From Lingula anatina (Eukaryota > Brachiopoda > Lingulata > Lingulida > Lingulidae): DNA of 64,000 nucleotides. Made by a program: the position numbers and the translations under genes. The notes beneath the pieces are model-generated. The model searched no databases. It had not been told where the DNA came from and saw only the letters and a list, made by a program, of their open reading frames with translations. The DNA lies in assembly GCF_001039355.2 (NCBI RefSeq), contig NW_019776145.1:34469-98468 (forward strand), read 5' to 3'. Below, piece by piece: positions 1 to 12,121 of the stretch. Position 1 is the stretch's first letter. Each line of letters begins with the position of its first letter.

Positions 1-243
1 TTTTAGTAAGATTGATTACTCCTGTGAGTTTCATGACAACAGGCCTATCAGTTTTCCTTGAAATGTGTTAACAGTGTTGCATATATGCTGAAAAGTGAAA
101 AAACAGCATAAATTCTACAATAATGGCCCGATCATGCTGATTTTCGAACTTGACCTGTGTTTTATGAATATTCATCAGCTCTGTAAATATAAAGCCAAAA
201 AGTAAAACTGTCTTCCACTTATGGTGTTAACGCTGAAAGTGCA

Positions 244-292
244 CGGCGACGGCGACGGCGACATGATCGGCGACGGCGACGGCGACGACAGA
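244..292. repeat. GGCGAC hexamer tandem repeat
   Basis: Two runs of GGCGAC units (about three each) are split by ATGATC. It is a minisatellite-like tract in non-coding DNA. Confidence 0.8.
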
Positions 293-365
293 CGCAGGTG
301 ATGGCAATATGTACAGACACATCTGTGTCTGTACATAATTATTGGTTGATAAGATTTAGACCCCA

Positions 366-570
366 TTCCCAGAGATTAGATCGATCTACTTTAGATCGAC
401 CTAAATCCCTGGGGGTTCACGCTAGATAACTGTGAGCCGAGCGGGCACGAAAGTTAATTATCCCCTTATAGCTTGTAGTAGGTGGGACGGACATTTAAGA
501 TGGATTATCTGACAGTAATCTAGTGAGACTCCCCGCGGGGATGGATCGATCTAAAAGCTCTGGGAATACG
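366..570. repeat. Short TIR element near the left edge
   Basis: TTCCCAGAGATTAGATCGATC on the left is matched by inverted GGATCGATCTAAAAGCTCTGGGAA on the right with small changes. There is no coding potential. It resembles a MITE. Confidence 0.45.
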
Positions 571-690
571 CCCATAAATAACGACAAACTACATGCTTTA
601 CAAATAAAAGCAACAGAGTAACTCTGTGTACCAAAATAAATAGCTGACTGCCATCTGTGATTACAGAAGCTATGAAAGATGCCACTTTAC

Positions 691-3600
691 CTCTTCCCAC
701 AGCTCTTCTTGCAGAGGTTCTACTATATCCACAAAGCCTTGGGGGAACATGCCTTCTTTGACACCATTTCTGCCAAACAACCAATCAGCATCCACACGCC
801 GCAACAGAACTATGACATCACCAGACTATGGGTTTTAAAATGTGAAAAATAAAATAAAAATTAATTAATTAATTAATTAAACAAAATAATATAATCAAAA
901 TAACTGACATTTGGCATAGATAAAAAAGAAAGGAAATTACAAATTTATGGAAATAGCCTTTTATTCTTTTGATAGACTTATAAAATGTTTCACTGTTGCA
1001 GAGAAAAAAAAGATGACAATCAAATACAGGGGCGGATTTAGGGCGTCTTCTGGGTCTTCCGGAAGACGGTCAGATTTTCAAGTTTACATTGTCGGGCATC
1101 TAATGTTTTCTGTCGGAAGACGGTCAAAAATGGAGAATGGATCAACAAAGATAATTTGGAAGACTGTCAGAAAATATCTCTGGATCCGCCCCTGAAATAA
1201 ATGTAGCATAAAAGGATTCCTATGACTAATCAGGGGATACTTTAAACCAGCCACACTGTGTCTTAGCATACCTTTAATTTACCTTCACCTGTATAACAGA
1301 GTTTGAGTATATTCACTTTATCAACTAAACATTTGCATAAATGGTCAGCATGAAGCATCAATCTACTGGATGGCACTTATTCCAGCATACCTTAAAAGAC
1401 AGCTCATCTGGTTGGCTGGAATCATAGTCATAAGCTGCTATGCCGTGGGGTCCCTCCACTACATAGTGGAACAGGGGATGACCTGGGCCTGGTCGTGTAG
1501 GGAGGGGAGGAGGTTCTAAGAGATTGAAAAAAAAAATAATAATAAAATAACTAAAAACAATAAAATACAATAAAAAAATGAAAATATTAAGATGAAATAA
1601 ATACAGAATTGTTAATTATATCAATATCAAGCCGCAATCAGAACCTAGGCTGTCCTTCATGAACATTGTGCATATCATTTGCATGCAATACTTACTATAG
1701 CTCCTACGTATACCCTGTCACAAGTTCTGCAAGCATGTATACTAATATTTGTGACTGTGTTCCACTACTATTACAGTGGCAGCTGCTTTTGTGTTTGCTG
1801 ATGGCCTTAGCTGGCAGATACCCATGCTATGTGGGAAATCTTATACACTACCAACCAAGTAAAATGTCTGTCCATGTGACTCAGTCACTGACAATGGCTA
1901 TAAAATTATATTGCAAGGGGATCACACAAATGATAGAAAGAAAATTAATCAATTACAGTAAATTTTCAAAAAGAAAGATCAATGGTCATGCCTTATAACA
2001 TTGGTTCTGCAGTTCTGCAAAAAGAAGTACATGTATGTCCTTTTTTTCTTTTTTGAGAGCAAAAAAACAATGATGAATCTTGAAATATCCCACTATCAGA
2101 ATAAGTGATGCGTGAAGTTTGTGTATTTGGTGCCACAGTACAGGCAGGCTCCACATGGAGCAAGTTACTCACCAGATGTCCCTGCAGTCTTTGGCTTTGC
2201 CCCAGTCAGTTTGGTTGACTTAGGTGGGCTGTGTTTGGATGGGGCAGCCACTGCAGGCCTAGAATAAGAGTACCTGGATATTTGTTCAAAGTGAAAACAC
2301 TATTCCTAATTTTAGTTCCCACTTTTATCAAGTTTACTTCATACTTATTTTGCTTTATATTTTGACCCCTATAAGTTCTTAAGTATATTACTTCTTTAAT
2401 CAAATTTAAAAAAAATACCAAAATGATTTCAATAATTAAAAGGAATTATTTTAATATACCTGAAGCCACCTGAAAAGCAATTCAAGATTTAATATGCTTG
2501 CCTTAGCCTCAGATATAATTGTTACATTAACTAAAATATCAAGCCCCCTTTACGCTGGATAGCATCCTATCTGCGTCTTTGGTGCTACCATGAAACTGTT
2601 ATGGCTGTGGTTGTAAAAAGGAGGCACAAGCATCAATCTGGCTGTAGAATAAATGCTTAATGATCGACGTGCAGAAAGGACAACGTCCAATGTAAAAGGG
2701 GTTTTACTACTAAACTCCGTTCATAATCACATAATTTATTAAATCTTTTACTTTAAACATTACTTAATAATATTCAACTATAATCAGATATTAATCAAGA
2801 TACCCATTTTTACCTTGGTGGAGGGTTAGCGGAGGGGCGTGGTGGAGGCATGCTTTTTGGTCTCCCAGGTGGGGAGGATTTCTTCTCATCCACTGTTATA
2901 TCTGCATCCATCAGGTTTCGCACTGCTGTGTTACTCTGTACTGAGGGCATTGCAGCAGGGGGGGCTGAGGGTCTTGAGGGAGATATCTTTTTATTTTTTC
3001 CTGCGACTTCTCCTTCAGTTAAATGTATGTCATCTGTTAAAAGATCTACACCTGAAGTTTGGTTTGTTTCAACAGCCTGTTGTTTAGGCAGATTATCAGA
3101 ATTGTTACTTATATTTTCCTTACTCCCCTTAAATAGACCTGAGTTTGACTTGGGAATAATGGTTGGCCTGAAAGACGGCTTTGGAGGTTTAATTTCTACA
3201 GGTTTAGCAGGTTCTGTAGTTTTAATGTCTTCTTTTAATTTTGACACATTTGAGTAGGCTTTAGTTGCCAGAGGATCAAAGTCTGTCAGTTTCAAAGGAC
3301 TGGCAAGAGAATCCTCTTGTTTTGCACCATTATCCATGGAACTTTTAGGAAGACTTCTAATAACCGTTGGCCTCTTTGCAACAGACGGTTTAGCACTGTG
3401 AGCACCAAGTTCTGTCAAGTTTTTGTCTACAATATTACCCATGTTCTCAGGTTCTTCAAATTTGTTCTGAGTACTTGTTTCAGTCTTTATAGGTTTTGGC
3501 TGTGGTTTTGGCTTTGGCTTTGGTGGAAGAACAGAGGGAGGTGGCTTTCTTGTACCAGAATCCCCCCTTTCTGATCCACCCAAGTCACTCACCACAGCTT

Positions 3601-4675
3601 CTGTGGCCACCTCTTTTTTTACTTTTGGACGTGAAATAATTGTTGGCCTCCCTGGTAATTTTGGTGGGGGCTGCTCCTCTGTGGATAAGGTCTCTTCAAA
3701 AGATATCAGTTCCTCCACTGGTTCACCTTGCTGCATGTCATTGCTTTGCTTTTTTAAGGAAGTGGACCTTTTAGGGGGTGGAGGAGCTGGTTCTTCTTCA
3801 GCCTGTGGAGTTGTCATATTTTTGGTTCTTGATGCTGGAATAGGTGGCGGAGGACCCCGCCCTTCAAGAGGAGCCCCACCCTGAAGTGACACGGGCCTTG
3901 GTGGGGGTTTGCTTGGCTTAGAAGGTGGCTCCCTCTTGGGAAATCCACAGTCACCTTCAGCAGGGTCCTTCCAAAATGACTTTGTGCTTATCTGACTTGC
4001 ACTGCTGCCAGCGTGCCCTTCTAAGCCAGGGTGACAACTTTTTGGTCTTGATACGGGTGTTGGCCTCGCTGGTTTTCCACTAATTGCTGGGTTTGACCTC
4101 TGCACATCATTGTTTGGAGGCGGAGGCTACATATAAAGACATATATATATCTCATACAGGGGAAATAAATAAAGATTTAAAATGACATTTTAAATTCAAT
4201 AGCCTTGATTACAAAATGGCCATAATGACAGATAAGACATAATTACATTAATTTTTATTGGGAATTTGAGAAATATGCATAGTATTTTTTTATTTTTGTA
4301 TATATTTAAGAATTGAATAAAAATATTTTCCGATATTTGCCACAGCTGCAAATAACCAATGAATGTATAACTGATAATGCTGAAATCCAAGTATATCCTT
4401 ACCTCACCCTCTTCTGATGATCTGTTGTTAAAAGGGGGAGTAGGAGATGCTTCAAAAATGAAAAAAATCACTTGGTAAACATGTTATCAAACAAACAACA
4501 AGCAGGTGACATATTTATCTGAAGACAAAATATGCAGTATCAAAGTCTGTATCCTACATATCGGTGGACCCATTAAGGTACAAAATATTAAGTTGATTAT
4601 CTCTTCATTGGAAATAAATCTGTTCTCTGCCCACTGTACATAGTTCAATGCCAACTATTCTTAACCACAGAAAAA

Positions 4676-4718
<43 letters not shown>

Positions 4719-7700
4719 ATTAATTAATTAATTAATTAATAAACAAACATAAAATTCTTTCAAAATTATAATTAGAAAGCACTTCTCAATACAAATATGA
4801 AGTAATGCATTACGATATATAAAGCACTGCCTGTGTACCTGGTTTAAGGGAAATGCTGGAAGGTACCTCAGGTGTGACATTTTCACTTTCTCTGAACCCA
4901 ACTTCACTCATAGGTCTAGCAGCTACTATGGTAATTTCTGGCCTCCTGGTGGGAAGACTCACATCATTACAATGTACAAGAGATAGCAGCTGGGGTGGGG
5001 ATATTTAAAACTACATTTCTGAGGCTCAATCTCTGGATTTATTTAACATGAACAACAGATACAGTGCAACTCTTTTATATCAACAGTCTGTGCCAAAAAC
5101 TTTTTAGACTACTAGCCCTTCGGGCTAGCAGACTCTCAAACTTTACTAGCCCGAACCAAAAAACACTAGCCCAATTTAAATAATTCATTTTAAAAGTTTA
5201 AGCAGATGTTGTAAAGAGTTGTGGTACCATACTGTACTTTCTTGTAAACCTTATTATAGAAGTAGAGCAAGTGAATAACAAAGTCAATCAGGTTAATTTT
5301 CAGTTGATGGGGTGGTAAAATTGATTTAAAATATATTTAATTATTTAATATTGAAAAAATTCCCTTTTTTAATATGTAATACTGAATATAGTTACCCTTA
5401 CTTTTCATATTTTTATAATACCTTTCTTTCCATTTTTATATGCAATCAAAAATTTTTTTTTAATTACTATTCTTTTTATTGACAATGGCTCTTTTCCTAC
5501 AATTTATTTCCAATTACATCGGTATATAATGCCACTTCTAAATTAAAATACATAGGTGCTGTAAGGGTAATTAAACAAACGTCTTGCAATTTTTTTGGTT
5601 ACAATTCTTTTGGTTATACATTTGTAAAAACAACTTTTCAAGGACTTTACCAGGACAAAGTGTGGAGGGGTAGCCATGGCATAAACCCGACTATTCCACA
5701 TTGTCAAGAATAGTTCATAGGGTATTTATGTCACATGTAACTGCCAGGGTCTTGTTGTTTTTAAAAGGCAATAATCAAAGGAAAATGTATTAACTCGTGG
5801 ATATTAAAATTATAAATAAAAAATATAAACAAAAAGGAAATAGAATACTACACCCCTCAGTCTGCTAATAGGTCCTAACCCAAATGTTCTATGAGATAAT
5901 GCATACTTTACACTTGCTTCGGAGACAGTGTTGTTTTGACAAAACCTGTTGCTAGTACCAAGGAATTCCGGTCTGATCCAGTAACTTGATTGACAGCAAT
6001 TTGTAGTCATGACAACAAACTGGTCAAATAAAAAGATGCCGACACGCTGATCAGACAGACTGCTGCTATTAATAACTACAGTGAAGTTATTTATAGCAAC
6101 TAATCAATATTCAGTAGTTTGAGCTAGATGTGAGATTTTTCAACTGAGAGGCATATCATACTATCTAGAAACGTCAAATTAGAGGCAGGGACAAAGAAGA
6201 CTGGCGACTTATATTTTTGAAATCTTACTGAGTGTTACAATAGGCTCAAAATTTCAACTTTTTTACTAGCCCAGTGCCACTTTGGGCAATTGCCTCGGGC
6301 TAGTGCCTAATCAATATCATGCTTAGCCTACAGAAAACCAACACTTAAGTCTAACACGTGCACATCATCACATGCATGTACTCGGTACATCGTAAAATTA
6401 CTTCAGTCAAATCTTCTATTCAAAAACAGGCCAACAGCCAGCAATTTCAAAAGGGGGAATCTTTTCCTGAAAAAGTATACCTTTGACTAAAAAAGCTGCA
6501 TTTTTACAGATTGATCCTAGATCAAATAATGATTTAGAGCAAATATTTTTACAGCCAAAAGCTGTCTGCTTACTAGTAACACCCTCCATACCTCTCTCTC
6601 CCCTCCTAACAGGCCTAATTTAAAATCTACTGGTAAATTGATGCATATTGTGTAGTACATTGACAATGGGTAATTGAATCAGTTAAGAGTACATACTTTT
6701 TCACACTGCCACCGTGTTTGGAAGACTTGACAGGCACTGCTGGGGGAGGTTTGGAAAATGAAGAACTAGAAGACACACCAGCGTTCTTAGGAGCCACTGA
6801 GGGCGGTGATGGCTTGGTTGGAACTAAAAAACAAAAGTTATACATCTTCAACCTTGTCACCCAACTTAAATCAGAATTCATGCCAACTCTCAGACATATC
6901 TGTAAGATAATATGATTTCATAATTCAAAAATTTAGTTCAGAATTTAAATTACAACCCATAAGGACACAGCTAATTTTTTGAACTTATTTAGAAGCTAAG
7001 AGAGTATCAGTAGGTAATTAACCGTTTGTTCTTCAGCACATCACCACAAATTATGTCTTTGTCCTTGTACCAGTACATTTTGAAGGCCATATCTTATCTA
7101 ATTAAGCTTTTACAATAACAATTAACCATTCCATCAATAACCATAAACCATTCTATTCCATATCTATAAAACACTGAGAAACATTGCTCAGAAAGATTTC
7201 CAGTAATATTAATTTTCAAAGTGTTTGTGCCTGTATGTTGGTGACTTACCCTGGGGTGTACCTACTGGTCTCTGTGGGGGTCCCGGTTTAGGGGGTATTG
7301 GCCTTGGTGGCCCTACCATTTCACTGACAGGCCTTGTCCCTGGCTGCAATGGTGGGGGGCCACCTGCATCTGTGATGGGCTTGGGCCCTGGCGGCAATGG
7401 TGGGGGGCCACCACCTGCATCTGTGACAGGCCTTGGCCCTGGGGGCAATGGTGGGGGGCCATCTCCTATGAGGGGTTTGGGACTTGGGGGAAGAGGTGGG
7501 GGTACCCCTGAATCTTTACTAGGCCTAGGCACTGGGGGAGGTGGCGCTGCTCTTGCTGGAATCGGTGGTGCTACTGCAGTTCCATTCTCCAATCCTACAG
7601 TATCATGTCACATTAAATGTAGATAAAAACTACCAGGAAAGCATTCAGGTATAATTATTTTAAAACAGTAACTTTACAATTTACTAGTACAAGCCTAACT

Positions 7701-8078
7701 CGATCGCTCGACTGTCACTTTAATCGTTTGGTGAAAGTAAAGATACATACAGCGGCCTAAAAGTAACACATTTACAAGCTATAATGTTAAAATATATTTA
7801 TCAATTCTTGTTTGTATTCAGTGAAGTGGTCTTATGGCTTTGTGTTTTTCACCAACATCGTACGGGAAGCAAACGCAGTAATGCAAACCGACCAATATGC
7901 AACGTCAGTATACAAATATGCAGCAAATATAAAACCAAAGAAACCTTTTCCACATTCGTTATTCTTTCCCGCGTACATTCAATGAACTGGCCTCACCTTC
8001 TGTATTTCCATATCTTATAATAGTAGGTCGCTTTGGAGGCAGTGGTGCTGAGTTCACACTTCCGCCTTCTTCCGCCAT
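691..8078 (-). CDS. SH3D19: SH3D19-like proline-rich SH3 adaptor (5' nine exons, gene continues past the left edge)
   Basis: Nine exons join in frame on the minus strand: 8078-7997, 7594-7250, 6823-6697, 4957-4839, 4449-4403, 4126-2814, 2258-2173, 1515-1391 and 825-691, about 793 codons so far. The start ATG (8078-8076) gives MAEEGGSVNSAPLPPKRPTI. The protein has proline-rich SH3 ligands, recurring RPTII/RPTVI motifs, a LISFEE acidic motif, and then PLPTRPGPGHPLF followed by an SH3 domain (GIAAYDYDSSQPDELSFK / SGDVIVLLRRVDADW ... GMFPQGFVDIVEPL). The PRPKPGHPL-type lead into the first SH3 domain and the RKPTVIR-type motifs are features I know from vertebrate SH3D19, a cytoplasmic scaffold linked to endophilin, ADAM shedding and endocytosis. 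The family has several C-terminal SH3 domains; only the first is in view. The start of the fourth exon is ambiguous: acceptors at 4957 and 4945 are both phase-compatible. The function of this orthologue is inferred. Confidence 0.88.
1027..1194. mobile_element. 168-bp MITE (CAGGGGCGGATCC family)
   Basis: Ends CAGGGGCGGATTTAG and CTGGATCCGCCCCTG are inverted copies. Direct AAATA flanks both sides (1022-1026 and 1195-1199). It carries internal GGAAGACGGTCA repeats and lies in an intron of the SH3D19-like gene. Confidence 0.75.
4671..4741. repeat. AAAT/TTAA microsatellite
   Basis: (AAAT) units pass into (TTAA) units, in an intron of the SH3D19-like gene. Confidence 0.9.
5105..6308. repeat. Probable inserted repeat bordered by ACTAGCCC/GGGCTAGT clusters
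   Basis: ACTAGCCC or its inverse occurs four times in 5110-5175 and twice in 6263-6305, almost nowhere else in the window. The AT-rich interior has no gene. The paired edge clusters suggest a non-autonomous element in the large intron between SH3D19 exons 3 and 4. The family is not recognised and no target duplication was identified. Confidence 0.35.
7300..7520 (-). repeat. In-gene tandem proline repeats of the SH3D19-like exon 2
   Basis: Within exon 7250-7594 a unit of about 17 residues of the form PPPLPPGPRPVTDAGG occurs three times with small changes (PGPRPVTDAG, PGPKPITDAG, PGTRPVSEMV), after a shorter related PPPLPPSPKPLIGDG unit. At the DNA level the units share the GGTGGGGGGCCA core. 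Such polyproline blocks bind SH3 or profilin-type modules. Repeat number may vary between alleles. Confidence 0.75.
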
Positions 8079-8135
8079 GTTTAGGATACTATTGACTGTG
8101 GTAAGTGCCGGATGGTAGAGTCACAGGTGAGCAAC
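8079..8135. promoter_or_regulatory. Probable bidirectional promoter / 5' UTR region
   Basis: This short interval separates the SH3D19-like start codon (minus strand) from a plus-strand ATG in good context. It has no TATA box on either strand, is less AT-rich than its surroundings, and includes a CAG|GTGAGC donor-like site on the plus strand near 8127. It must hold 5' UTR of the minus-strand gene. A divergent role is inference. Confidence 0.3.
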
Positions 8136-8165
8136 ATGGCGCAGAGTGAGAGATCCAGTGGACGT
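8136..8165 (+). CDS. Possible first coding exon of a divergent gene (MAQSERSSGR)
   Basis: A plus-strand ATG in favourable context (caacATGGCG) opens ten codons ending at a good donor (GTACGT). If not spliced, the frame closes within about 11 more codons. It lies back-to-back with the SH3D19-like first exon. No downstream exon that would continue it was recognised in 8200-10350, so this may be chance. Confidence 0.18.
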
Positions 8166-8199
8166 GTACGTGTTTTTTTATGGTATTGTGTTAAATAAA

Positions 8200-10353
8200 T
8201 AGTTGATTAGTGCTCGCTCGAATACAGAGGTACCCGTGACAAATTTGACTGACACCCATACGAGGGCGGAAAAGACCCAAGAGTTGATAATGATTTAGAT
8301 TTTGTTTGATGGCAATATGCGGAGTAGCAGACGACATACAGTATATCATACACATTGATTTTGACAGTTAGGTAGTAGCCTAATATTGGAATTGATGTTT
8401 GACAAGTACAAAAAAATGAAAAGCACAGTGTCTGTCTTCGTACTTCAGATGATTGGTATATTTGGGCTTTTTTGTCAGATTTTAAAACCCCATATAAGAC
8501 TCGATAAACATTAGGGATCGTGTCAAAGTTTCTTTTAAACGAATTTAATGAGTTAAAGTTGATAGTTTGCTGGAAGATCATGGCACCATACAAGGCTTTT
8601 CAAAGGAGGGAGTTTGATCTCCTCTGGTGTTAGGTCACCTGAAATGGGGTGAACCGTACATGTATGGTCATTCATTTTGAGCATATATACATGTACAGAT
8701 GCCCAATTAATTGTGTTATCGTGGAAGACCACTCTACCAACTGGTACGATATATATGATTATATCCATCTAGAGGCAATGCAAATGGCCCAAATTGATGC
8801 TTTATATTATACATCAGAGAAGAGGGAATTTGCAAAGAGTTTGCACTCTGATGAGGGGTGGGGCGTCATTTTTATTTAAAAAATAAATAAATAAAGCAAT
8901 TTATGAGATCTAGCTGCTTGACAGTTATAAATGAAGGATGGCACCGTGCCAACCATAAGAAAAAGGAATGGGAGAGGAGATCAGTTGGCCATTAAAAGAC
9001 AAATATTGCAGAGCTCAGGACTAGGAATGAGTCACATTTGTATTGGCGGGATTCTTGTTCATGCGTGAAGGGTATCACATCTTCGGTCTGAGGGGATTTA
9101 CAGAAGGCACAGTGCTTGGAAAAGGTGGAGAAATTGATTTGCCTAGGACGTTTAAATTTAGCTGCAAGCAACATTTTCTTTAGACAGCTGGGAAATGTGA
9201 CCCTGGCACAAGACTGAGACACAAAAAATTATGTTACAAATGGGCACGGCGCAATTCGTACAGAGCAGGTGAGAAAACACGGTTACTTGCAGCGGCGTAT
9301 AAAAATTAGCACAGAGAATTAGTTATCCCATGGGAAGGAATCTACTTTTGTAATGAAAAGACTTCAACATGATGAAAGTATACCAGGAGTATGGGAATTG
9401 TGTGACGAGTACAACATGAGTCGCCGTCCAAAATGGGTCCTGTGACGTCGTAAAAAGGCCCACGCTAAGCGTGTGAGCAAACTGTCATACCCAGATGTAC
9501 CAGTACGCCAGGACAGGATCAAGTAGGCCCTATTCAATGTTGTTTAAAGGCACTATATACACAGTATATAATTTAGTTATTTGAAGTGATCGTTGGCACT
9601 GAAAAATAACCTGCAAGGCAATACCTTCTTCATTTTTGACCTCATTTTTTTGCCGTGTAGAAGCAATATTAATGCCGAAAGACAAGTGCACGTCTGGTAA
9701 AAAGTACCCCAGCTTTAAATACTTTTTAACCAATAAAAAAGTGATATTTGGCAAAGAACTCGATTGATAGCTTGCTGTATTATTTGGCTTGAGTATACCC
9801 AGAAAGAGGAAAATCGCATTTTACCGAAGAACACTTTTCAAACCGAATAAAGCGTATATCGCCACGGCCACATAACATGTCTATATGTGTGTATTAAAAG
9901 GTTGGAAATACTCTCCTAAATAAAAATTTTAAAATCGGCTACTTTTATATCATGAGACAGCGATCGGGTGAAATCCACTGAATGAAGCGCACAGAATAAT
10001 ATCGAACCCCTAAGAAGTTTTGATCAGCAAGAAAACCCAACTTTTATCTTTTATCGAGGGAGACTTTCCAAACACGTGTACAATTAATATTGAAAATTCA
10101 ATTGGGGGGGGAGGGGGGGTAAGACCCAAATCCGCCTGTAGCGTTAGGTAACGAAACGTGCAGTCAAAGTCGTCACTGATGATTTCATAATTAATTCATA
10201 GATATTATATGCACGTTTTGGGCCTATCTCAATACCAGCAGATAATATGACAGGCTGCAATGAATTATTTCTCTTGTCATCTTTGTGGATTAAGCTCATG
10301 TGCCTTAAATCCCAGCTAGAAGAAAACATATTGAAATGTGCTGTTGATTTAAT
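8200..10353. other. Spacer between the SH3D19-like gene and the GT15 cluster
   Basis: No supported gene. A 76-codon minus-strand frame (8992-9222) has CAFC and a later Cys but no recognisable domain. A G-rich run with AAATCCGCC near 10100-10140 looks like one end of the CAGGGGCGGATCC MITE family. Confidence 0.4.
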
Positions 10354-12064
10354 TGTGGTCACAGTTTGGAGAATACCGGGAACAAAAAGCAACCAAGTTT
10401 TTCAGCGAGTTGAGAAGTGTGGCTGTTGGCAACGTAAGTGTATAACAGCATCTTTTTTACATTTTATAAAGAATACGTCGACGTGGCATTCGACTGATAA
10501 GAAAATTATGTTATTTCATCCATTTACATGTATCATCTACAGTGTATACCCCCTGTATATCTACATGTATCCATCTTAACAAAGAAATGGGTAGTTTTTA
10601 AGGTACATGAAGATCTCTCTCTCTCTCTTTCAAATACACACACGTATGAACAAACGCACACACACACTAAAATATAACATTAATTTGTCTAATGGGCCAC
10701 AGATTGGTGATTACAAATAATAACATGTACATACATCCTGACCGCAAGGAGCACTAGTATATGTAGAATCTTAAAATTATTGAATAATCTCTTCTTCACA
10801 TTTAAATGCTATAGAATACTGAAGACCCGTCTGACACCAGAAGGTAGAACTGGAACGTACATGTAACAATTAAGCTCTGACAATTAATATTACAATATTA
10901 TTATATTTTCAGATGAACATTAGACCAAGGATAGACAGGTGTCGCATAGCCTTGGTAATAGCCTTCCTGCTCATGTTCCAAATCGGTGTCTTGAGAGAAG
11001 TCCTAGAATTAAGATTGAGGCAAAGACGACAGGAGAGTATGGTGTATTTACCCCAGGAAACTGTGCTCAGAGTAGAGCGACTCCTGCAGGCTGGGGGGTT
11101 ACCAGTCCAGAACAACCAAAAACTTGCTGGAGCCGACAACATTAATGGCGAACCAAGTGATAAGGAAGAAGCAAAAAGATCTTCCTATGAATTAGAAAGA
11201 TTCAATAACATGTTGAAGGCGTGGCCCGTCAACAAACCAAAAGCAGCCATCTACATCTTAGTCAAATCTTCTCGATTTACTTCCACCCTAAAGGACGGAC
11301 TCGACCGGTTGGATAGATATTTTAACGATATCTATCACTACCCATTGGTACTGTTTCACGAGACAGGCGTCAGCGATACTGACATAGCATCCATTCGCTC
11401 TTGGACGAGGTCAGACGTTTACTTTCAACTCGTGAAATTCTCAGTTCCTAAATGGATAAACGAAACAAAATTGGAGGGCGATATTGCTAAAGCAGGCGAT
11501 AAGCGCTATGGTTACAGACATATGTGTAGGTTTCATGCTATAAGCATGCAGGTCACGCCCATAATGCGCCTGGTCGACTATTACTGGAGGCTAGATGATG
11601 ACTCACGTTTGATTGGCCAGGTTCCATTTGACCTTTTCAAGTTCATGGCGAAAGGGAACCTTACTTATGGATATGTGCACATGTCTCCAGAAAATCCCGA
11701 TTACGTTGTTGGTCTTTATCCGCGCGTCAATTCATATCTCACCAACAAGCAGATTCAACCAACATTCTTCAGAAAACTGCACAGAAACAGATATTTCTTC
11801 AACAATTTTGAACTAGCTAGTTTACATTTTTGGAGGAGCAAAAACGTTTCCGAATTTCTCAACGCCTTGGATCGGTCAGGGGGATTTTATTATCATCGAT
11901 GGGGAGACGCTGTAGTGAAGACCCTGGTTGTGTCCATTTTTGCACCTATCGGAAGTGTATATCAGTTCACTGAGGTGCCGTATGTGCATAAGAATGTGAA
12001 CACAACCAGTAGAGAATTCAGGTATGCTTACGGAAGAAATCTGGCCCAGATGGTAATGTACTGA
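10354..12064 (+). CDS. GT15-family (KRE2/MNT1-type) alpha-mannosyltransferase, copy 1
   Basis: The intronless coding exon 10913-12064 (383 aa) begins right after a splice acceptor (attttcag|ATG). The 5' non-coding exon ends at 10433 with donor GTAAGT. Residues 11-28 form a single uncleaved membrane anchor, then a short stem, then a lumenal domain: a type II Golgi enzyme. GT15 motifs are present in order: YGYRHMCRF, YYWRLDDDSRL (family: YYWRVEPD, metal site), FFNNFELASLHFW (family NFEI with the catalytic Glu), GGFYYHRWGDAVVKT (family GGFYYERWGDAPVHS) and a final YVHK. The EPD motif is DDD here, keeping the last Asp. Known members transfer mannose from GDP-Man in alpha-1,2 linkage to O- and N-glycans; the acceptor here is unknown. 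N-glycosylation sequons NET, NLT and NTT are visible. The transcript end is unseen because the sequence runs into the N at 12121. Confidence 0.88.
10612..10668. repeat. CT and CA microsatellites in the GT15 copy 1 intron
   Basis: A (CT) run is followed by short (CA) runs, repeated identically at 12380-12436 in copy 2. Confidence 0.8.
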
Positions 12065-12120
12065 TTGAAGACGTTACCAAAACCAAAGACTCGCGGGATA
12101 TTTGGGTTATGACATCTGAG

Positions 12121-12121
12121 N
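12121..12121. other. Single-N assembly joint
   Basis: One N lies between the end of copy 1 and the first base of copy 2. Homology to 10354 begins at the very next base. This marks a sequence join or unresolved base exactly at the repeat boundary. Confidence 0.95.

Noticed and set aside
2850-3884. Plus-strand frames of 80-135 codons over the SH3D19-like large exon
   Set aside because: They are opposite-strand shadows of the proline-rich minus-strand exon 2814-4126, whose splice phases agree with eight other exons.
7225-7626. Plus-strand Gly-rich 133-codon frame
   Set aside because: It is the reverse reading of the polyproline exon (Pro codons read as Gly); no independent start or motif support.
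11613-11816. Second-frame ORFs inside GT15 copies (also 10909-11145, 13381-13584, 18897-19124)
   Set aside because: They overlap the conserved GT15 frame and recur only because the copies are similar.
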